Positions 1 to 12,268 of a stretch of DNA of 48,031 bases are shown piece by piece (within the stretch, counting starts at the first letter, position 1; every line of letters begins with the position of its first letter). Made by a program: the position numbers and the translations under genes. The stretch is from Vitrella brassicaformis (taxonomy: Eukaryota; Sar; Vitrellaceae). The notes under the pieces were generated by a model. It worked only from the letters and a program-made list of their open reading frames with translations. It ran no database searches and was not told where the DNA came from. The stretch covers positions 1-48,031 of the forward strand of contig CDMY01000275.1 of NCBI GenBank assembly GCA_001179505.1, in the 5' to 3' direction.

Positions 1-1060
1 ACGCCAGACTCTGCTGGTGGGTTTGCGGCCTTGGAGATCACATTGGCGCGGGCGGCCTCGTACGTCTGCTCAGCCGTGGGAGGCTCCTGGCCTGCGTCCT
101 CAGCGTCGGCAATGGCGTTCTCGACGGCGTTGTCCATCTTGCTGCGCACAACGAGCACAGGGACGCGACGACGAAGGCACTCCTAGTAGATCTGACACGA
201 GAAGACACACACGGAGACAGAGACACGGAGAGAGGGGTGACAGTCCAGAAAAGAGCCCTCCCGGTCATGTGCTGACCTTGTGGTCAATCGCGCGCAACCG
301 CTCGGCGACGACGAGCAGGACGATGGTGGCGTATCTGATCCCAATCATTCGGGGATATGTATCCTCGGGCACAAGCAACGTCCCTGCCCCTGGGCAGAAG
401 CGACAGAGAAAGGATACACAAACTTTCCTCTGTTTCTCTGTGCCCCCCGTCTCTCTGCTTCCTTTGCCCCGTCACTGCTCGCCCACCCGGTGTGTCGATC
501 ATGATAGCCAGGTGGAAGAGTGGGCTGTCCTCGGCGAAGGTGTAGACGGTGGGTCTCTCCGTGCACTCGCCAAGAGCACTAACCGCGGCCCGCGCGACAG
601 TGCTGCCTCCGCGGGCCAGCGCGTAGAGATGGCTGACCACCATCATCAGCAGGTTGATCAGGGTCGACTTGCCGGTGCCCGCGTTTCCACACAGCATGAC
701 CTGTGCCCTGTTCGGGTGATCCTCCATGGCCTGCTTCTGGTACTCGGTCCTCGGATAGTCCTGCTCGAACTTGCGCTTCCTCTCCTCTTCCTCGGCGAGG
801 GCCTTGCGGGCTCCCTCATCTTGCGCGGCAAACAATTGTTGCTCGTGACGGCGCTGCAGGTCTGCCTCGTTCTGCTGACGGTTGGCTTCTGCCTGCGTCT
901 CCATCTCTTCGGCCGCACCTTTGGCCGCCCGACGAACCGCTTCTGGAACTGGACCGCCTCCACCCCCGCCGAAGGGGAGTTTGGCGACTTCGACGGCTGC
1001 AAGAACGTAGGGCACAGCCTGGAAGACAGCGGAGGCCACGGTAGAGACCACGTTACCCAT
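1..1060 (-). CDS. IRG-like (immunity-related) P-loop GTPase, C-terminus cut by window edge
   Basis: Three exons are seen on the minus strand: 1060-487, 389-277 and 182-1 (open at the edge). The protein starts MGNVVS, an N-myristoylation type start. A hydrophobic and Gly-rich segment and a charged Gln/Glu/Arg coiled coil (about residues 50-110) follow. Then come the P-loop GNAGTGKST, a G3 motif DTPG that is completed across the first intron, and a G4-like motif VRSKMD. This order, with the late K-x-D in a VLVVRSKMD strand, matches dynamin-like IRG/GIMAP-type GTPases; IRG is my best guess. Such proteins act at membranes and vacuoles in animals, and the role in a protist is unknown. The ATG at 1060 was chosen for the myristoylation motif; the frame is also open upstream. 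It shares a divergent promoter with the gene at 1392. Confidence 0.7.
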
Positions 1061-1230
1061 GCTGCCGGGGAAAGTGGATGCGAAACCAAGGGAAAGGAAA
1101 GAAACTCGGCGGAAAGAGGAAACAAAGAAGATTGCGAGCGTACAGTACAGTGCGGCTCGGGATCCATCACAACGGCGCTCGGGATCGCCATGCATCCCAT
1201 GGTCGATCCCGAGCTGCGAGCCTGGACAAG

Positions 1231-1238
1231 AGCTCGCA
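1231..1238 (-). promoter_or_regulatory. TGCGAGCT octamer, divergent promoter 1
   Basis: TGCGAGCT is read on the minus strand between the IRG-like gene (-, start 1060) and the gene starting at 1392 (+). It is one of seven divergent promoters in the window that carry this octamer. Confidence 0.45.
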
Positions 1239-1391
1239 AGGAATGCCAGGAGGAGGGAAGCGGGAAAAGGCTCGACTGTGCGTGGCAGCTGTGTGAGGGC
1301 GGCAAGATGACTGAAGCATCGGGGGTCAATAGCCACGCACATTTGTAGAGTGTGAGCGAGAACAACGCATACACCGTTTTTCTCTGGTTGC

Positions 1392-2590
1392 ATGTGTGTT
1401 TTTGCGTTATCGCGGCAGATTGAAGCAGCGCGGAGTCACGTCACGAAGAAACTGCGGGAGATTCTTCCCTCTAACTGGAAGGACATCATCAACTGGAAGG
1501 AACGAAACCCAGAAACGGGACTGCCTGTGGAGGTCACGGACGTGACGGGCTCTTGCACGCGGCTGAAGGACAATGGTTGTGACTTAAGCTGTGCCTTCGA
1601 CTTCCCGATACGCAAAGAGCTGCTCAAGAAGCTCAACGAATTGCTGGCTCCGGATGGTGTGGTCGTCCAAAGCGCGTCGGTTCGGTTTGTTGAGCTGAGC
1701 CACATGACAGGGCAACGATTTGGTAAGAGCATTATACAGCTCACTGCAGCAGGAGAAAGAGGAGTGTATGTTGGAATGTCTTGTTGCACACTTCTCCTTC
1801 CCTGATCAGAAGATGTCTATCAGAACAAGGTAAGCTCGGCGGTCGAGTATTGCGGCTACTTGCCGCATTTGGCCTCAAGCCATCCCCCAGACCAACCGGC
1901 TCCATCAGCCGTGAGCTCTTCGCAGTGTCTGAAGCCCTGCTGGACGTTCAACGTGGCGTTCGACGTGGCGGGACGAGCGAGCTTCACCATCACCTACAAG
2001 TATGACAGCACGCGAGAAGCGAAGAAGTGCAAGCGATGCGTCAAATGCAAGCGACCCTACCACACGAGTGATAGAAGCAGACACGAACGTAACTGTGTAT
2101 ACTTAAAGCAAGATGCACTGAATCAGCAGGTCGGCAGATACTCAGATTCTTGCTTTCTTCTATTGATGCACTCACGGGAGAGGACCTGTTGTTGTTCGCA
2201 GGCCTCTGACGCGCCACGCCAACCTGCGCCTGCCCCGCTGCTCGCCGCACTCGATCAGGGGGTGAGTAGCCAGGAAGTATTTGCTGCCTTAATAGACTGT
2301 CTCTCTTCATGCAGTCTTCAGGGGAGATTACAGAGGAACAGCCATTTTGTGGTAAAGCGCAGCGACAGACATCGAGGAAGGCGTTGATATTCTGCTGTGT
2401 GCCTGCAGTAACTGGCGGGCCGCCTGGGCCTTCTCAACAAAAAGCAATCATCTCTCCCCCCTTTGGTACACACTCAGCTTGTGCGCGCCTACGTGCATCT
2501 TTGTGCCATGCTGGTGTTTTTCTGTTCTTGTGTGGCCTTAAGGTCCGTTACATTCCCCCGCCAATGGTATGGATTCATTATGGCGGGTGA
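1392..2590 (+). CDS. Unknown protein with Cys/His-rich C-terminal cluster
   Basis: I do not recognise this protein. The model joins 1392-1722, 1810-1829 (a 20-nt micro-exon giving EDVYQNK), 1926-2129, 2202-2261 and 2315-2590, about 296 aa. The first part is soluble and mixed alpha/beta in look (KLREILPSNWKDIINWKER). The third exon has CLKPCWTF and then a cluster CKRCVKCKRPYH with further His and Cys in HERNC, which could bind zinc. Frames close cleanly across all four introns. The start is uncertain, because a possible splice acceptor lies at about 1420. The last exon is weak after EEQPFC: the composition there looks like untranslated sequence, so the true stop may be earlier. Head-to-head with the IRG-like gene. 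Confidence 0.5.
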
Positions 2591-2732
2591 ATGAATGGGT
2601 GTGTATTCATGATTGGCTCCCTGCTGCTCTCTTACGTACAGGCCAGTCACCGCAGATGCCCTTCTTGGCGCCATCGGGTCCACCCGAAGGGTAGACATGC
2701 ATAGCGAGAGACACAATACAACGACGAGTGCG

Positions 2733-4664
2733 ATGGTCTCGCTGTGCCGTCTTTGCTGCCAGGGTAGTGCGTCAAGGCGCACCGGGTTACGTCAACAATA
2801 CATGCGAGCAGGTGGGAGAAGGACCAAACACTCAGGAGGTGCGATGGTGATCAATCTATGCTCGCTGGCTGATCAGATGCCGCCCGAAGCTGGTTGGGAA
2901 GGTGCTACCGCATTTGCCACAGCGGTCTTTTCTGATGGTGACGAAACTGAGGATATGAGGGTAGGAGAAGAACAGCTGTGCTCTTTTGCTTCAACGCACT
3001 AGACACATACCGGTGTCTGTCATGCGTAGTTGATGGACCTGGACCCACCAGACGTGAACGCATACGACACACTCATCGAGGCATATGGGCGATGCGAACG
3101 ACTCGATGAGGTGAGGAAGGACAGGCAGACACAGACAGTGGTGAATGGATGGATGGGTGGCTGAGTCGATGTGTGTGTAGGCATTGAGACTGTGGCGTAA
3201 AATGACGAATGGGCGCGAGGTGGAGCCCGTGGAGCCCAACAACTACACATTCAAACGCACGCTCGACGCCCTCGCGGATCGGTTCCACAAGTAGCCATTC
3301 ACGCACACACCCCACAGTAACCACAGTTATGCGTGTGCGACTTTCAGGTTGGTTCGTAGTGGTGTGACGCCCAACCCGGTGCAGTACATGATTCTGATCA
3401 AGGGCTTCGCACAGATCAAGCAGATCGACATGGCACTGTGGCTGTACCGAGATATGAAGCGAAAAGGCGTCCCTTGCAACGATGTGATTCGGCCAGCCAC
3501 ACAGCACAACACATACACACACACACACAAACGAACATACCTCTGTGTGCACGTCATCTGTGCGTACGTAGGTGACGTACAAGACGCTGATCGACGCGTG
3601 CAGGCTGGTGTCTGACATGCGTCAAGCGGTGGACATTCTGAAGGACATGAATGCCTCACTCCGGCACCCGCTGTACTGGTGGACCATCGACACGTACAGC
3701 GCCATGATCAAGGGCTTGTGCACACAGGGCAACATAGACGCCGCCCTGGAGCTGTTCGACTCCATGTGGGGCCGCGGTATACAGCCAGACACTATCATAT
3801 ACAACGCACTGCTGGAAGGTGCCCCTGCCCACACACACAGGGATAGAGAAAGAGACAGGGGAAAAGAGCAACGGTGTGTGTGGATGTGTTGTGTAGAGTG
3901 TGCTCGTCGGTACAATCTACACATGACGGAGCAGCTGCTGCAGAACATGATCCAATCCGGAGTGGCCCCCACCTCACACACACTCACCATACTGGTGGGT
4001 CAGGGTGTGTGTATGTGTCAAGGAGTGTCTGTCTGTCTGTCTGTTCCTCGCACAGGTGAAGCTGTACGGCCTGGCCAAGGAGTTTGACAAGGCCCACAGC
4101 GTGGTGACAGAGCTGTTCCGCCGGTTCAGCATCGATCTGAAATACCAGGACGCACACGTATGGACTGCCTTCATGGACGCGTGTATCGCCAACCAACGCC
4201 TACCACTCGCTATGGAAGTGTCTGAAAAGGTCAGACACCCCCACTCCTTCCCACGTCAACACACACAGATTGTTTTCCTTTCTCTCCATTGTGACACGCA
4301 GATGTTGGTCGCTGAGACAAAGCCCAACGCCAGCGCCTTCGGCGCCATCATAGTGGGGTGTGTCGAGGGCGCCTTCAGCTCCGTAACCGACCCCAACGCC
4401 AGCCACGTCGAGTACTCGGTGAATGCCATCGGTTTCGCACAACTCGCCCTCCATTACGAGCTAAAACTCGAGAAATTCGTGTGGCTGAAACTCAAGGCCA
4501 TGAGAGAGAGTCTTATGCCGCCAGATAAGCTTATCAGGCATCTCGACAAGCTTGTGGCCGATTCCAAGGACGGAAAGCACGTAAGCGATGACCACTCAAC
4601 CACCGCCAGCAAATGTCTTGTGACATGTGTCTTTGTGTCATGTCAATCAGACACCTTGACGTGA
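2733..4664 (+). CDS. Pentatricopeptide repeat (PPR) protein, probably organelle-targeted
   Basis: Eight exons are supported: 2733-2960, 3030-3110, 3181-3290, 3348-3483, 3572-3818, 3897-3994, 4056-4229 and 4302-4664 (about 478 aa). From exon 2 onward the protein is a run of PPR helical pairs, for example NAYDTLIEAYGRCERLDE, VQYMILIKGFAQIKQIDMA, VTYKTLIDACRLVSDMRQA, DTYSAMIKGLCTQGNIDAA and HTLTILVKLYGLAKEFDKA. PPR proteins bind organelle RNA and guide its processing, editing or translation. The proposed N-terminus (MVSLCRLCCQGSASRRTG) is rich in Arg and poor in acids, as in mitochondrial presequences, but the first exon is joined only by frame and a GT donor and is less certain. The final exon could be cut by a donor at about 4582. 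Confidence 0.85.
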
Positions 4665-5200
4665 TACACTCTAGGACGCGTCACACACAAAGATAGGCAG
4701 CTACTGGTCACTTTTTGCAGGTATCATTTTGCTGCATGACACTGTGTGAGTGTCATTTCTGTCCGCCTCAAATAGGGGTGTGAATGTGCGTGTGCAGTAA
4801 GGGTGTCTGCGCCTGTGCCTTACGGGCTGTGTCAAGTAAGTCGATCGCCTTCGTCGCGTGTTGTGTGTTATGTTATTTCCACTTTCATTTCACGGATGAC
4901 TCACAGCTGCGTGTATTTGGTCATGAATGCAGTGTTGACCCATCACCAACCACAGAGTCCCAGCGTGCAAGAAAGCACACCAACCATCATACCTTGTCCA
5001 CCGCATGTCCATCCATCCACCAAACTGTCGACTGACACAGCCGCCCCAGGCGGCATGCAGCAATAGCCATCAATGAACCAATCAACACAGTCCGTCGGTG
5101 CGCACCGTACCCTACCGTACCAGCCCGTGGCCGGCTGTGCTGTGCCGCTGTGCGTCGCCTATCACTACCCCACTGCAGCAGCGACACAGCACAGCCCTGC
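4665..5200. other. Intergenic stretch without a recognisable gene
   Basis: Between the PPR stop and the dispersed repeat I see no convincing exon. Short open frames here have no splice-linked partners and no family motif. It is the 3' side of two convergent genes. Confidence 0.5.
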
Positions 5201-5550
5201 CGGAGGCAGCCTCACATGCAGCGTCTCTTACACAGGTATGGTATGGAGAGGGTCAGTCAGTGAAGTGCAGTAGCGACCCCGCAATACCCACCCCAGCCCT
5301 CCGGCTAATCTGACTGCCCGCCTGCCCGCAGCGATTTGTCTCTCTGTGTGTCCCTGACAGTGGACAGGTGTGTGCCCGTGTGCCCTCCTACATGGGTCAT
5401 GTGATGACTAGAAAAGCACTCCATCATCCGGAGGACGACCCGCCTCTGCATAGCAACTGAAAGAAAAAAATCCCTGTCTACCGAGGGCCACTGGTCACGC
5501 AGCATATATCATTACCGCAAAACGGCGTCAAAACGTGCCTGCCCTGCTGC
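5201..5550 (+). repeat. Dispersed repeat, copy A
   Basis: About 350 bp reappear as the reverse complement at 22470-22818. The match starts at CGGAGGCAGCC and ends at CCTGCCCTGCTG. By eye it is high (roughly 85-90%), with small indels such as four extra bases near 5422. I see no terminal inverted repeats, no target-site duplication and no coding potential, so the class is unknown. It lies between two converging genes. Confidence 0.85.
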
Positions 5551-5615
5551 GAGCCGAACCCCCCATCTATCTATCTCTCCCTCCGTGTCTATCTCTTCCC
5601 CGCCAGACCCGCAGG

Positions 5616-8022
5616 CTAGAACGATGATCCCTCGACCGCTGTAGCCTCGCGTGCTGTGGGCGACACGTCTGGCGATGCTTCACCGTCCGACTCTTCGCCA
5701 GAGACAAACTCATTCTGCCGCACGTGAGCAAAGGCCAGGTGGGCGCGGGCGCCTCGTGGCTGCGCTTCACCACCACAGGGCCCTCGGTCGATAAGAGGCG
5801 CCGACAAGGAACGCCTAAATGGACGGGGCAAGACAACACACAATGTGCACAAGCCGCAACCGGCCGGCTGTCTGTCTCTGTGTTGTTTACCTCATGTAGG
5901 ACCAGCGAGGGCCCTCCCTGGCCACATCCAGGTGAGTGCTGCTCTCGTCGCCCGACACAGCCGTGCGGTCCCCGAGGCCGTCAGAGTATGTGGGCGTCAC
6001 CAACACCGACATGCCGCGCGAGTACAGAGGCAGGCTGCCCCTCTTCAGCAGCCGCATGCCATCGGGAAGGTCGGGCAGCGCCGCGTCGGGCAGGCTGACG
6101 GCTGACTGAGCCACCAACAGAGGGACTTGGGAATCCCTAGATGGGCTGGAGGCGCCTGTGTCGGTCAGCTTGCCATCATGATACGCCGCATTGCCGTCCG
6201 AGAGAGACCGGAACACCGGCTGTCCCACTGGCGCAGCCGGCCTCGTTTGCTGCGCTATCGTCGCTGCCTGTTGCTGCCGTCTTCTCTCCCCCTTGTTCCC
6301 CTCCTCTGTCGCGGCAACGATTAGCGGCACCAACCCCCTCTGTGACGACACATCCACCACGTAATCGTGCGGATGCGGCGGCCCCGATGGCTCCACCATG
6401 TACACGCGCCCCTCGGTGCCCATGGCAATGTCGACCGGCGAGGTGGGGGACCGGCGGTACGCCGACCTGCTGCCAGAGCCCTTCTTGCTGCCAGAGTCGC
6501 TCTTCTGAGGCCTTCTCTGCAGGATGACGGGGACCGACAGAGCGCCAGATGGGAGGGGTGGGAGGGGTGGGGACACCAGGGCTGGCACGGCTGAGTCGTC
6601 CTCTTCCGCCGCGTCGCCTTGGTTGCCGATTGAGGGCGGCAGCGTGTCGCCGCGGTGCTGCCTCCTGCGATCGCTGTCGGTCTTGGCTTGCGACAGCACG
6701 TCGTCGTCGGTGGGCTCCTCAGGCCGCTTCCATGAGATCTTGTGAGTGACACGTGGGTGGGAGTCGGCCCGCTGCCTCTGGAACTCGCTGCTGAGGGGGC
6801 TGGGGACCTCCTTGACGAGCAGACTGTGCCGGCGGATGCGGAAGGCCTTGTGCTCCTCGTCAGATGTGTCGGACGACAACACCTCATCCGCCTCCTCGTC
6901 CCCCTGTTCATGCGATACCGCCGCATCAACCGCCGACTGCTCGCCCACCATGGCCATATCCTGATCCGACGCTGCCGGTGCTGTTGCTGCAGCTGCCGAC
7001 GACGGCGCCGATCCGTCCAGCCAGCGAATGCCGTTGTGTTGCGCCGTCTCGCCCTCCACCTCCATGGCCTCTTCAGGCTTGCTGATGTCCTGCAGTGGCG
7101 ACTCGACCGGGCTCATCAAGTCGGGGGATGGCCGCGGGGTCCATTCGCGAGACGGGCTGGTGGTGCGGCCCTCCGGCGACAGGGGGCTCGTGGGCGCATT
7201 GCCGGCCTCCTCACTCGGCTTGGTCTCCTCTGCGATGGTCTCGGGCAGCCGCGGGTTCTTGCGTGATGCGGCATGGGGCAGAGGAGGGAGGCTGGGTGCG
7301 ATGGCGGATGGGGGGCAAACGGCGGCCTTGCCGGGTGCCGACGATGCGCTGGACCAGATGGTCTGGAAGGCGGTCGAGAGATTGCGGAGGCCGAAGACGT
7401 ACTCCTCGTCGGGCGTCGGGTTGTCTGAGGGAACAACGGTAAGGAGAAATACATGAGAGGCGGTGATTGTGGTTGCGCTTCCCACACGCAAGCACCCACC
7501 TGACAGAAATATCGTGTTGGCGAAGTCAATCATCCGCACGTCGAGCGACTGCATCCAGCCCAGCAACACACCGAGAGAAGAGAGCCACTGTGCCATCGAA
7601 TGCATGAAATGAGTGTGGATGCTGCCTGTCTATCGTACCTTGACCATTTCTCTGGGGTTATCGAGGCCCCCGTCATAGACAATGAGGAGGGACGATGACC
7701 AGAACCGATAATGACGCAACTCAGTCACACCTGATGCACAGACAGACAACACATACACACCCACCCGAGATGATGACACATCCATGCATCTCCGTCCCTC
7801 TCTGTTCATTCACGCACATTGCTGCAGGAGCTGCAGTTTCTCGAGCAGCGGTGGGAACAGGTCGGTGTAGAGCTCGCTGCCATTCCAGAAGCCCAGCTGA
7901 AGCGCCGCCTGCACCTTGTCCTTGGTCACACGCCGGCCCCAATACTTATCCAGAAAACACAACGAATCGCTCTTGCGGTCGTAATACTGCACGCACACAC
8001 GCAGGCAGCGAGAAGCAACGCA

Positions 8023-8058
<36 letters not shown>

Positions 8059-8724
8059 TGTGTACCTGGCATCCGCACAGCCGGAAGCCGAGCGCCCCAC
8101 TGGTGGTGGAGAGGCTCTTCTCCAGCTGGCGCTTCTCCTTGTCGGGGGAGCTGCCCATCTTACGCTGACGCTTACCCATCTTGATATCCAACACACACTA
8201 TACATACCAACACACAGACGACACAAAGCACATGTGACCGACGGAGGGCTTTTCTCTTCTCTGTTCTGTTGGTCTGTTCTTCTCAGTTTTCCCACTGACC
8301 GGTTTGATGAATCCATCGACCAGGTCTTCGAGTATGATGTGCCTCGACTGCTCCGGCTGCATGGGCCCATCCATCATGTCGGTGACGGGCGGGGTGATGG
8401 CCGCCGTCACCTCCACACTCCCGTAGTACTTGGGCACGAACTTCTTGAGAATCTGTAAAGGGCCCGACTCCATGCTCGACGAACCCAACGCCGACAACTG
8501 ACCCACACACCAACACACACAGCCAAAGAGAGAGGCGTCGTGGACGCACACGACTTTCAGTGTGTGCCTGCCTGACTTGAGTGACTGACCTTCTCGTAGA
8601 ATCTGGATTCGTTTTCGCTCCATGGCTTATAAATCTTGCAGCTTGACTTGGGCTTGATGAGCCGCGAGTGGCCGCCCACCTGGTGGCGGTACGGCTCGAC
8701 GTCGGTCGGAAGTACCAACCGCAT
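5616..8724 (-). CDS. Inositol polyphosphate kinase (IPK/IP6K family) with long disordered C-terminal tail
   Basis: Eight exons: 8724-8590, 8497-8300, 8197-8066, 7986-7818, 7730-7639, 7587-7500, 7424-5891 and 5814-5616; all phases agree and give 848 aa. Family landmarks in order: YRHQVGGHSRL, IILEDLVDGFIKP, the catalytic CVLDIKMGKRQ (P-x-x-D-x-K-x-G type), LGFRLCGCQ, DKYWGRRVT, the SSSLLIVYDG strand, and DVRMIDFANT near the end of the fold. The enzyme phosphorylates inositol phosphates using ATP; IPMK versus IP6K specificity cannot be settled, though KPCVLDIKMG is IP6K-like. The kinase core ends near EEYVFGLRNL. About 550 further residues, rich in Pro, Ser, Asp and Glu, follow and are mostly encoded in one 1.5-kb exon. 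The first in-frame ATG after a stop was taken as start. Divergent from ALG8. Confidence 0.9.
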
Positions 8725-8984
8725 CGATGAGTCCAGGCGGTCGTGGCAACGCTGGCGGGGGATGTCGTGAGCTCAAAATGGGCACGGCGAAGCATCACTG
8801 GAGGGGACACCCGTCCTGTCGGTGCGCAAGGGTCTCCCAGCGCCCTCTGAAGCTCTGACTGAAGCATTGACAGACATCGACACAGAGGAACATGCAACAG
8901 CACTGATGTGTGGCATTCTTCATCTTTCCCACCCTCTCAGTCACTCCAGTTGCGCAACCTTCGTCTTTTTCCTGCGTTTTTGCC

Positions 8985-9010
8985 GGCGAGCTAACGATCG
9001 AAAGCTCGCA
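8985..9010. promoter_or_regulatory. TGCGAGCT octamer, divergent promoter 2
   Basis: The octamer is exact on the minus strand at 9003-9010. A one-mismatch copy, GGCGAGCTAAC, is on the plus strand at 8985-8995. They lie 15-40 nt upstream of the ALG8 start and about 280 nt from the inositol kinase start. Confidence 0.45.
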
Positions 9011-9025
9011 ACGCTGAAAGGCGCG

Positions 9026-12000
9026 ATGCTGGCGGAATTGTGGCGTTTGTTCTATCCCCGGAGCCCCTCGTGGGCGCTGGGCCTGTGGATCTTCGTGTTT
9101 GCAACCCTCATCAAACTCATGCTGGTGCCGTGCTAGTAAGAAGAGACTGAGAGATCAACAGCAGGCAGACCATCATCTTGCTGGTATTTGTATGAGTATC
9201 ACGGGCACACAGACGAGTGTTACGGTTAATGACAGTTTCCCCCCCTCATCTTGCTGGTATCTTCTCATGTGTGTGTGCCCCGTCTGTCTGCAGCCACAGC
9301 ACGGACTTCGAGGTGCATCGCAACTGGATGGCCATCACCTACTCCCTGCCCTTGAGGCAGTGGTACACAGAGGTCAGTGAAGGAGTGAATGAGGACGCCG
9401 CACATGCGCTGAGTTGCTATATGAATGCACCCATGACAGTCACGTGGATGCGTTGCGTTCATTCTGTGTTCTCAGGCGACCTCTCCGTGGACGCTGGACT
9501 ACCCCCCTGCTTTCGCATACTTTGAGTGGATTCTGGCCGGGGCCGCCCAGTTCATAGACGCCAAGATGCTCGAGGTGCGTGAACCAGCCAGCCAAAAGAA
9601 GATGACCGGCCGCATTACGCGTGCAGACAGACAGACAGACAGACAGACAGACGTGTGTGGTTCATTTCTCCTGTCATGCAGGTGTCGAATCTTGACTATG
9701 CGAGTGACGGGACGGTGTGGTTCCAGCGGCTGTCGGTCATGGCCACTGACGCCCTCCTGCTTTGGGGCGTCATCAGGTAGGTCAGAACATCATATAGGAA
9801 GACAAGACAGACACCGGCACGCGACCCTCTCTCCGTGGGTGTGCAGTCTGGTGGACGTGCTGACCGGCCGAGCAGAGGATGAGCATGGCACCGGCAGCGG
9901 CGGTAGCAGTGCGTGTGTGGCGCCGGCTGATGGCGACCAGAGCAGCGACACCAGGTCGACAATCGACGGCATCGATGACAAGAAGCTGCGCCGCGATCGC
10001 AACTATGCCGTCATCGGCGGACTCATCTCGTGTGTCCTCAACCCAGGACTCCTCATTGTCGACCGTACGCATTTTGGGCACCAAGAGATCGACGCTGGTG
10101 CGGATGGTCTCATGGGGGGGTTTCTCTGCTTGGGTTTGTTGTTTGTGTAGATGTCCATTTCCAGTACAACGGGATGATGCTGGGTGTGCTGCTGCTCTCC
10201 ATGGCGCAAATAATGAGGGTCCGGACTGACTGACTGAATATCACTGACTGACGCTGGGCTGGCTCACTATTGATATGTATGACATATATGACTGAATGAC
10301 CCGTACGTACACACGTGCAGTGCATGCCCACCCCAAACTCCAATCGCACCCCTCCCTCCCCTCCCCTCCCCTGTGTGCCTTCTCCTGTGTCCTGTGTGCA
10401 GGGTCGCGTGTTGGTCGGCTCGGCCCTGTTTGCGCTGCTGCTGATAATGAAGCACATCTTCCTCTACATTGCCCCGGTCTACTTCGTGTTTCTGCTGCGC
10501 ACATACTGCCTCATGCAGCTCTCACCCAGGGACATCATGGCCTGGTAAGTGATAGAGTGAGTGCAGGGCCACACGCCTGCCGCCGCACCTTGCCAGCCAT
10601 TGATCTCCTTCCTTTCTGTCCGTCAGCTCGTGTGGGAGAGATGACTCCATGAGAGTCGCGAGAAGCCGCAAAGACACCGACAGGAGGGCATTCATGGTTC
10701 GGTTCTGGTCCCTCGGTGCAGTGGTCCTCGCTGTGGTCGCTGCCGCACTCCTGCCCATCCTCCTCACAGGTACACCAACCAACCACTCACACTTGTGCAA
10801 GTCACACCCATCGTGCCGTTTGGTCTGTGCGGTCTCGCCGCCAGGTCAGCTGGGGGCTCTCATCGGTCGGCTCTTCCCCTTCGGCAGGGGCCTGACCCAC
10901 GCCTACTGGGCCCCCAACCTGTGGGCCCTCTACAACGCCACTGACAGGGGCATGTACCAGGTGCTGAGTGTGGCCGGGCGGCTGCTGGGTCGGGGGCTGG
11001 TCAGCAAGGGTGCCGGGGGGGCCATCGCGGGCCTGGCTGAGGTGTATGAGATGGCCGTGCTGCCCAACGTCCCGCCAAAGGCAACTTTTGCCCTCACCCT
11101 TATGCTCTATCTGGTAATGACAGAACCAGCACACACACAGGTTTCCACGTTTCCTCCGGGTCGTTCGTTTACTTCAGCCCTTGCTGTGTCGACTGTGGTC
11201 CACGGGCAATCCCCGGTATCTGCCTCTGTATGTGGCGCTCGGCTCGTGGGTGTCCTTCCTGGCCGGCTGGCACGTGCACGAGAAGGCCATACTCATGACC
11301 ACCATTCCCCTGGGGTACACAAATCGATGCACTCACTCGCTGACGGCACACACCTGTCTTCACGCATATATCTTCTCAGGTCGTGTGTGTGGGCGTACGG
11401 CCTTGGCAGCGTGCCCCCATGCTCCTCAGAGCACCACTTCGAGCTGTCCTTCTGGCTGACCAGCCTGCCGCCCCTGCTGGTCGTCACCAACCTCTTCGCC
11501 AACTTCTCGCTCATGCCACTCCTGCCACACCCCACCGAGACCCCAATCAAGTGGTGCCTGCTCGCCTTGCTGACTCTGGTGGAGGTGACCTTCGCACGGG
11601 TGGTTCTCTACGGCGATGCGCCGTCACCATTGGAGAGGTTTCAGCTTTATCTTGGATCTATCAAGAGGAAGGGCGGTGCAGCAGAGGAGAGGGAGGGGGA
11701 AGGGGAAGGGGAGAGCGAGGAGCAGCAGACGAAGCGGCGGCAGCAGCAGCAGGAGCAGGAGCCTGCTGGTGCTGGTGAGGCGTGCTACCACCTGACACCT
11801 TTGCCATCGCCGTTGATGGTCACTGTGATCGAGATGATCCCGCCTCTCCCTCCACACAAGGCGGCGCTCCCGCCCTTGCCTCCCTGGCCGTCATCCCCCC
11901 CTCCGTCGATGAGAGGAGTTGAGATGGTGCGAAAAGAGGTCACATATCGGCGCGTGTCGTGGCTTGCGGGCGCGTTTATATGGATCGGCAGCTGTGTCGG

Positions 12001-12268
12001 TGTGCCTTTGCTGGGCTTCTGGCAGTCCGGGGGCCATCAGCTGGTGTTCGGTGCGCGTCTGGCGTTCCTGCCGCTGCTGCTGATGTCTGTGTTTTGTGCG
12101 GTGAGTCTGTTGTGTTTGTTTTCGTGTTGGATGAGTGTGGTGACTGCGTTAGTGGCGTACCAGCAGCTGACATTGAGCAGGGGAGGGGGGGAGGGGGAGG
12201 GGGATAGAGATGCGCAGGAGCTGCGTGGCCGGGCGCAGCGTGATGGCAGGAAGGGCAGGACCAAGTGA
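9026..12268 (+). CDS. ALG8: ALG8, dolichyl-P-glucose glucosyltransferase
   Basis: Eleven exons: 9026-9135, 9294-9372, 9476-9574, 9682-9776, 9847-10064, 10151-10218, 10402-10544, 10627-10769, 10845-11113, 11178-11314 and 11380-12268, about 749 aa. It is a polytopic ER membrane enzyme that adds the second glucose to Glc1Man9GlcNAc2-PP-dolichol, before oligosaccharide transfer to protein. Landmarks of the ALG6/ALG8 family: [60 protein letters not shown] and [10 protein letters not shown]. The HAYWAPN block with WALYNA favours ALG8 over ALG6. Additions not usual in the family: an acidic/Ser insert after exon 4 (about residues 130-165) and a Glu/Gln-rich loop (about 11680-11780) before the last membrane segments. 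The acceptor at 11380 is one of two possible. Confidence 0.92.

Noticed and set aside
17-1348. Long plus-strand open frame of 443 aa opposite the IRG-like gene
   Set aside because: The opposite strand carries P-loop, DTPG and SKMD motifs with proper introns. The plus-strand frame has no recognisable motif and runs across those introns.
9626-9652. GACA tandem run as a functional element
   Set aside because: It is a simple microsatellite inside an ALG8 intron. Similar runs at 23142, 25025 and 41200 are also non-coding.
10649-12268. Single 539-aa open frame as a separate gene
   Set aside because: It is the last part of ALG8 and runs through several introns. The family blocks match only after splicing.
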